Below, piece after piece: positions 59,787 through 64,000 of a stretch of DNA of 64,000 nucleotides. Numbering within the stretch: position 1 is the first letter of the stretch; each line of letters begins with the position of its first letter. Origin of the DNA: Polytrichum commune (Eukaryota > Streptophyta > Polytrichopsida > Polytrichales > Polytrichaceae); NCBI GenBank assembly GCA_950295325.1, contig OX485804.1:41044001-41108000 (forward strand), written 5' to 3'. The position numbers and the translations under genes were made by a program. The notes beneath the pieces were generated by a model. It worked only from the letters and a program-made list of their open reading frames with translations. It was not told the DNA's origin and did no database searches.

Positions 59787-60009
59787 TCATATGAGGGCTC
59801 ACTTTTCAATCTTGAACAGTGACTCTGATCGATTGTTGGCCAAAAATCTCCCAAAGGACACTTTCCTCTTCTGCCAAAAGTCAATTCCAACAATGGCATG
59901 CAATACGAGTTCAAATTTTACTGACATCTAAAGGTCACTTCCGTAGACTTTTTGAGTGATTGGGGTCCATTATAAACCCCTCACAAGCCACTCCAGTACT
60001 ATAAATTAA

Positions 60010-60390
60010 AGGTTGCGCTCATTTAATCTTTTTACCTAGGTAGATGTGTGTGTGTTTCTCGAATAGTTTGCTCTTTGTACCCACATTTTGTCGGATACGA
60101 AATGCACAATCCGTGCGAAGCAAATCCAAGTCAATCCCATAACAATTCCCTCGTGATGTTTGGAGCTCGTATGAAGATCTTGTTCACTATCAAAAGGACG
60201 ATTCTAATGCTCGTGAAGTGGTCATATATGTAGGTCTTTCAAATCATGTTCAATGGTGAATCTACAATAGTTAGCATAGGCTGACCACGTCATCCAATTT
60301 CTTATAAACGTACTTAGATTCACACCTAAATCACATACCATTCAGATGTAGGTGTTCAGATTATTGTTTTGTTCGCTTTTGGCACATCCA
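60010..60390 (-). repeat. Dispersed repeat R1 copy, longest single form
   Basis: It carries CCTAGGTAGATG, CCAAGTCAATCCCATAACAA, GGAGCTCGTATGAAGATCTT, GTTCACTATCAAAAGGA, ATGTTCAATGGTGAATCTA, then AGATTCACACCTAAATCACA and TACCATTCAGATGTAGGTGT, joining in one copy the words scattered over other R1 sites. Confidence 0.6.
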
Positions 60391-61120
60391 TTTTGATGCC
60401 GAAACATAGTCTCGACACGAGATGAAAGTGGATCTCAATCATTGTAGGAATGCCACATGTTATAGATGAGAAAAATATATTAAAACTTTGTTGGGTCCTC
60501 TACAATAGTCAACATTCCATCCATTGCACACCTCCCGATAATATTCCATAGCCAAGTATAGACCATTCATGGAATATTCTTACTTGAAAATGCTCTCCAT
60601 GGATCCCCCACGATGGGGCTCTTTGGAAATGATTTCTTTTGTTTTATATTTCCATGTACACATCCCTTTATGGGTGCACTTAAAACTAGTCACGATAACT
60701 AAGAACCAATTTTAATTGAGGCATTCTATCTATCACGCTCTTTTGATTAGTGTAATACATATGCCATCCGTGAGAAGGGAGTTTGAATGAGTCAATTCAC
60801 TATAAGAAATCATGTTTATAGCCATCCAAGAAGAAAGACGACTTTGATGTTGCCACACATGCGAATTATGGTGTTGCTTCATGTTCGAGTTGGTTTAAGT
60901 CTATATATGTAATATGGAAAGGGTATTAATAGAATTAGAAGCCCCCCAAAGACTAATGCGTCCTTTTGAAAAGGCTCATAAAAGCTGGCCAACATCCATC
61001 TCCCCCAAGGCAAGCCTCCGGGTTCTGACTTGGTCGGTTGAAAATATATGGTTCACACAAATGCCCCGCTATGATTGGGTGGACCACGTATGATAGGGTG
61101 CATCGGAAATTGAGTGCTAA

Positions 61121-61509
61121 GACCCGGTTCAAACGAGTGCCTGGACAAAAAATTGTCAAAAATCATTGGCTGAAATAACAACTTTATTTGGTACGTTGTG
61201 TAGACCTAGGGTTTGTCCACTTCGTCAACCTGTCATGTCACCAACTAATGTAATCAACTCAATTGACAAGATGGAGAAGTTTCGGGTATGTCATGGGGGT
61301 GGGGCGGCTCCCAAACTATCTTGTGGAGGAATGCTTTTGCTTGTTCCGTTAGGGTTGGCTAGGGTCGCTGCCAGGTTTCAAGCCGCATATGATGCACTAA
61401 ATGACACACACAATGGCCTAATGATGTGGATGCACTTTGACGGGGACAAAGGACTCGTCGGGGTGTCACTATCCATGCTTTTTGTCCGGGCACTCGTTTG
61501 GTCCGGGCC
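61121..61509. mobile_element. Tourist-like MITE with about 31-bp TIRs
   Basis: Left GACCCGGTTCAAACGAGTGC then CTGGACAAAAA; right end inverts to GGCCCGGACCAAACGAGTGC then CCGGACAAAAA. TAA flanks both ends (61118-61120 and 61510-61512). The 124-codon open frame that starts inside it at 61166 runs out through the right TIR, so it is not a gene. Confidence 0.82.
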
Positions 61510-61859
61510 TAAGAATGTCACGGGTTTGAGTACTATTTAGGCCTCAGACAACTAAACCTTGGAGTTCCCATGGGATCCGGGTTAAGGACTTGGGTGTAAG
61601 CCACCTTTGAAGCCACCCATATATACTTGCAGTCACAAGTTTCTAGGCACTCATGAAAATATAATATGCATTTGCACTTTGTTTTTCGCATGTACACATG
61701 GTAAGAATAGTGTTTGACCTTGACAAACCAACGGGCCTTCTTGATTACTATACAATAATAAAAAATCAAATTTAAATTTAGTCTAATGGGTGCACAAAGA
61801 CTCGTGTTGGAAAATAAAATAAATTCTCCTATGGGTCATTGGCTCAGTTAACCACATGA

Positions 61860-61940
61860 AGGAAACACCTCTTCAAGTGAACTTGAACCAACATGTGAAT
61901 AGTGACATGTAGTGAGTAGGAAATATGACTCTCAAGTAGG
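61860..61940 (+). repeat. Short dispersed repeat shared with cathepsin intron 3
   Basis: TTCAAGTGAACTTGAACC, ACATGTGAATAGT and AGTGAGTAGGAAATATGACT match TGCAAGTGAACTTAAACAG, ACATATGAATAGT and AGTGAGTAGGGAAAATGACT at about 14882-14942. Confidence 0.6.
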
Positions 61941-62039
61941 CGAGTCACCACAATGCTTGTATTATTTGCAAGGTTTGTTCCATGTATCTTATTTCATTGG
62001 CAAAGGTTCCACTCTTATTGCAAGTACACATATTCAAAA

Positions 62040-62420
62040 ACCTAGACTAAATATCATATTTAGTGTCATATGGTATTATATGTTATTGTAGTAGTTTTCT
62101 AATCATGACACTTCTTATGACGAAGTTTACAACCACTGTCATCCAATTTACTTCTAGGTCATCCACATTTCGTATATTTTGCATCCTAGCATTTTTGCGA
62201 CGAATAATTGTCACGGATGATTGAAATTTGGATGAACAATCACTCAGTAAGTGACGGTAATTACAACATTGGAAATCTACAATGACCACTTCTTTTTCTT
62301 TACAAATAATGTTAGGTTTACATTAGTGTTGGTGACACTACACGGGTGGTTTACAATTAGTATTGAGCAAGACAAATAGAATCGGTGACACTAAACATAA
62401 TGTTTAGTGTAGCAATCCTA
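62040..62420 (+). mobile_element. MITE-like copy of the ACTAAATATCATATTTAGT family
   Basis: Left end holds GACTAAATATCATATTTAGT then GTCATATGG; right end has GGTGACACTAAACATAATGT then TTAGTGTAG. Interior matches 35200-35580. The exact ends and duplication were not resolved. Confidence 0.6.
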
Positions 62421-62608
62421 AAGACCCTTCTTCGGTGCTTACATGCTTGAAATCAAGGGTCTTGATAGTAAATTTACCGAGTTATTATACCACCATTTGG
62501 GAGCAGTATCTACAGTGTAGTGTTGCAAGAAACCATCGTCGAACTAACTTATATTTCACAACCCCCACATGCCTACTCTTCCTCTGCCCTGAGGTTTGGA
62601 GTTACTGA

Positions 62609-63090
62609 GAGCCACTTCACAGACGAGCCAAGAGCCGTGACCATGAAATTGTGAGAGCCCAAAAGAAAGTGTTCAAAGGCCGTCCCAACACACCTCCAAA
62701 ATCATGTAGCGCGGTCACGGATCCTCAAGTGTAGTGTGAAGTCATATGTGACTGGAGCCTCAACCAAATGCTATTTCAATAGATTTCCATTCACGCGGGT
62801 CCTCACACATGATAAAATAGAGCAAATCAACGGTTATGAGTATTCATAGTGCCATGGTCTCCTGGCTTTGTGCTAGGCCTACCTCCAAGAGGAGGTTTTT
62901 GAAAAATAATCCAAAGAGACCATTCGATGCCATGTAGAAATCCATGGAGACTTTACATCCATCACGTACTCCGTTGGTCCCTCAAGCGTAGTGTGAAGTA
63001 GCGAAGTTGGACCGGCTCCGCCTTGTCCACCAACGAGAGTGCTTGAAGTGTACTGGTCACGGGCTCCCAGTCTCGTGTGTGAAGTGGCCC
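62609..63090. mobile_element. Tourist-like MITE, copy 3
   Basis: Ends GAGCCACTTCACAGACGAGC and GTGTGTGAAGTGGCCC. Flanks TGA (62606-62608) and TTA (63091-63093) look like a decayed duplication. The interior follows copy 1 (52866-53364) closely. Confidence 0.85.
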
Positions 63091-63093
63091 TTA

Positions 63094-63339
63094 CACTTCA
63101 CCCGGTTCATCTGTAACTAGCAGTCGGTTCTCCCCGTACATTGGGTGACCTCTTGCTCCAGAAAAATTGCTGCTAATTGCATCTAAAACCGACATTTGAA
63201 GAGTAGACACCCTTTTCCAACTCAAACAAACAAACTATACCAGTGGATTCCTGGTCTTAATGCCATCTTTCCAAGCTTGTTGCGCCTCTTTGTCAAATAC
63301 CAAAAAAATCGATTCCTCAGAAATGGTACAAACGATTTA
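63094..63339 (+). repeat. Dispersed repeat (family of 8400-9030), left part
   Basis: GTGGATTCCTGG, TTAATGCCATCTTTCCAAGC and CCTCTTTGTCAAATACC match the 8.7-kb copy. It continues at 63908 after the inserted MITE. Confidence 0.6.
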
Positions 63340-63907
63340 GGGCCACTTCACACACAAGGCTGAAGGCCCTTGACCATGGCAATGTAAGAGCTCTCATTGG
63401 TCGAAAAGGCGGAGACCGTCCAAGTTTACTTCACACTAGGAGGTGAAGGCCTAAAGGCCCAAAGAAAAGTTCATGGATGAAAAGTCTACATGGAGTCCTA
63501 CATGGCTGGTTGTGGATAAGAGTGCATGGTCTACTGGAATTTGCGTCAGACCCACCTCCAAGAGGTGGGCTTGACGCAAATTCCGGGAGACCATGTCTTT
63601 TTTAATATATTTTTTCAGTAGGATAAATTTCAAGACAGATTCCAAGACAGTCAAACACCACCAAGTAATTATCTTAAATTGATAAACTTGGAGACATATT
63701 ATATTAAACCAAATCCTCCCCTCTTTTTCCGCCAACAAAATATGCAATGGTCCCGCAACATGGTTCATTCTCACTTAACACTATGCTTGAGGGCCCAAGA
63801 CTACATAAAAGGGCTTTCCCAACACCCATGGTTATGGCTTTTGGATGAGAGTCAAGGGTCCTCACCATTACAAGGTCACGGCTCTTGGCTCATGTGTGAA
63901 GTGGCCC
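63340..63907. mobile_element. Tourist-like MITE, copy 4, with matching empty site at 8.8 kb
   Basis: Ends GGGCCACTTCACACACAAGG and the complement of GGGCCACTTCACACATGAGC, imperfectly inverted over about 47 bp. The TTA duplication is exact (63337-63339 and 63908-63910). The related sequence near 8824 (GTGATTTAGAAACATTTGTT) reads straight through where the element sits (GATTTA, element, TTAGAAACAGTTTG). Confidence 0.92.
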
Positions 63908-64000
63908 TTAGAAACAGTTTGTGTCCGAAAGAGGAGAGTTCTTGCCTGCAATGCAACCCGGGTTCCCGATTTGTTGACGATGCACCTTGCCATTGTCCAG

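Noticed and set aside
60800-60830. CACTATAAGAAATCATG as a second CACTA end
   Set aside because: Only one degenerate end; no matching partner or duplication was found.
61166-61540. 124-codon open frame
   Set aside because: It lies in a TAA-flanked MITE and reads through its TIR.
1-64000. CRISPR arrays, operons, phage or bacterial defence systems
   Set aside because: All recognised genes are eukaryotic with GT-AG introns; the tandem repeats have no constant-repeat/unique-spacer pattern.

Overview
The window is nuclear DNA from a land plant. Four spliced or single-exon protein genes are supported. All four families are eukaryotic or plant-type: a UlaG-like metallo-hydrolase, an ankyrin/PGG membrane protein, a cathepsin Z/X-like cysteine protease, and an L34e-superfamily membrane protein. 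There are no operons. Introns are a few hundred bases to 1 kb, with GT-AG borders. Most of the rest is AT-rich, repeat-dense sequence with plant-type transposon remnants (CACTA, Tourist-like, Stowaway-like, long-TIR Mutator-like). The cathepsin Z-type gene is not a member of the usual angiosperm papain-protease subfamilies I know of, so I lean towards a non-flowering plant lineage. That is inference only; the species cannot be named from this sequence.

Layout: 184-2904 (+) holds the 3' six exons of a chloroplast-type metallo-hydrolase gene whose 5' end lies outside the window. 3041-3450 is a MITE. 3691-5310 (-) is an ankyrin repeat/PGG-domain protein. 6850-7700 carries two tandem units derived from 5S rRNA. 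8400-10600 contains dispersed and tandem repeats. 10923-16771 (-) is a complete nine-exon cathepsin Z/X-like gene, the best-resolved gene here. Its intron 1 holds a threefold repeat that includes a broken copy of the end of exon 1. A four-copy repeat of about 270 bp lies directly upstream of its start codon. 17.9-31 kb is mostly non-coding, with a G-poor stretch, a fold-back element and a tRNA-Ser pseudogene. 31073-32005 (-) is the L34e-superfamily gene, with a tandem duplication just downstream of its stop.

From 32 kb to 64 kb I found no intact gene. This half is a mosaic of mobile elements, several with clear target-site duplications: a CACTA-like element (36579-37568), a hairpin MITE (39963-40186), a second TA-flanked MITE (40378-40614), a 1.9-kb long-TIR element with a palindromic AT-rich core (41345-43243), a broken hAT-type transposase tail (about 47040-47301), a four-copy Tourist-like family (52.9, 58.7, 62.6 and 63.3 kb), a Tourist-like element carrying a 143-bp satellite (56948-57986), a nested MITE (59091-59575) and another TAA-flanked MITE (61121-61509). 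The four genes belong to unrelated pathways and show no sign of acting together. I found no multi-gene novel system. The most unusual content is the plant cathepsin Z/X gene and the structure of the repeat elements.
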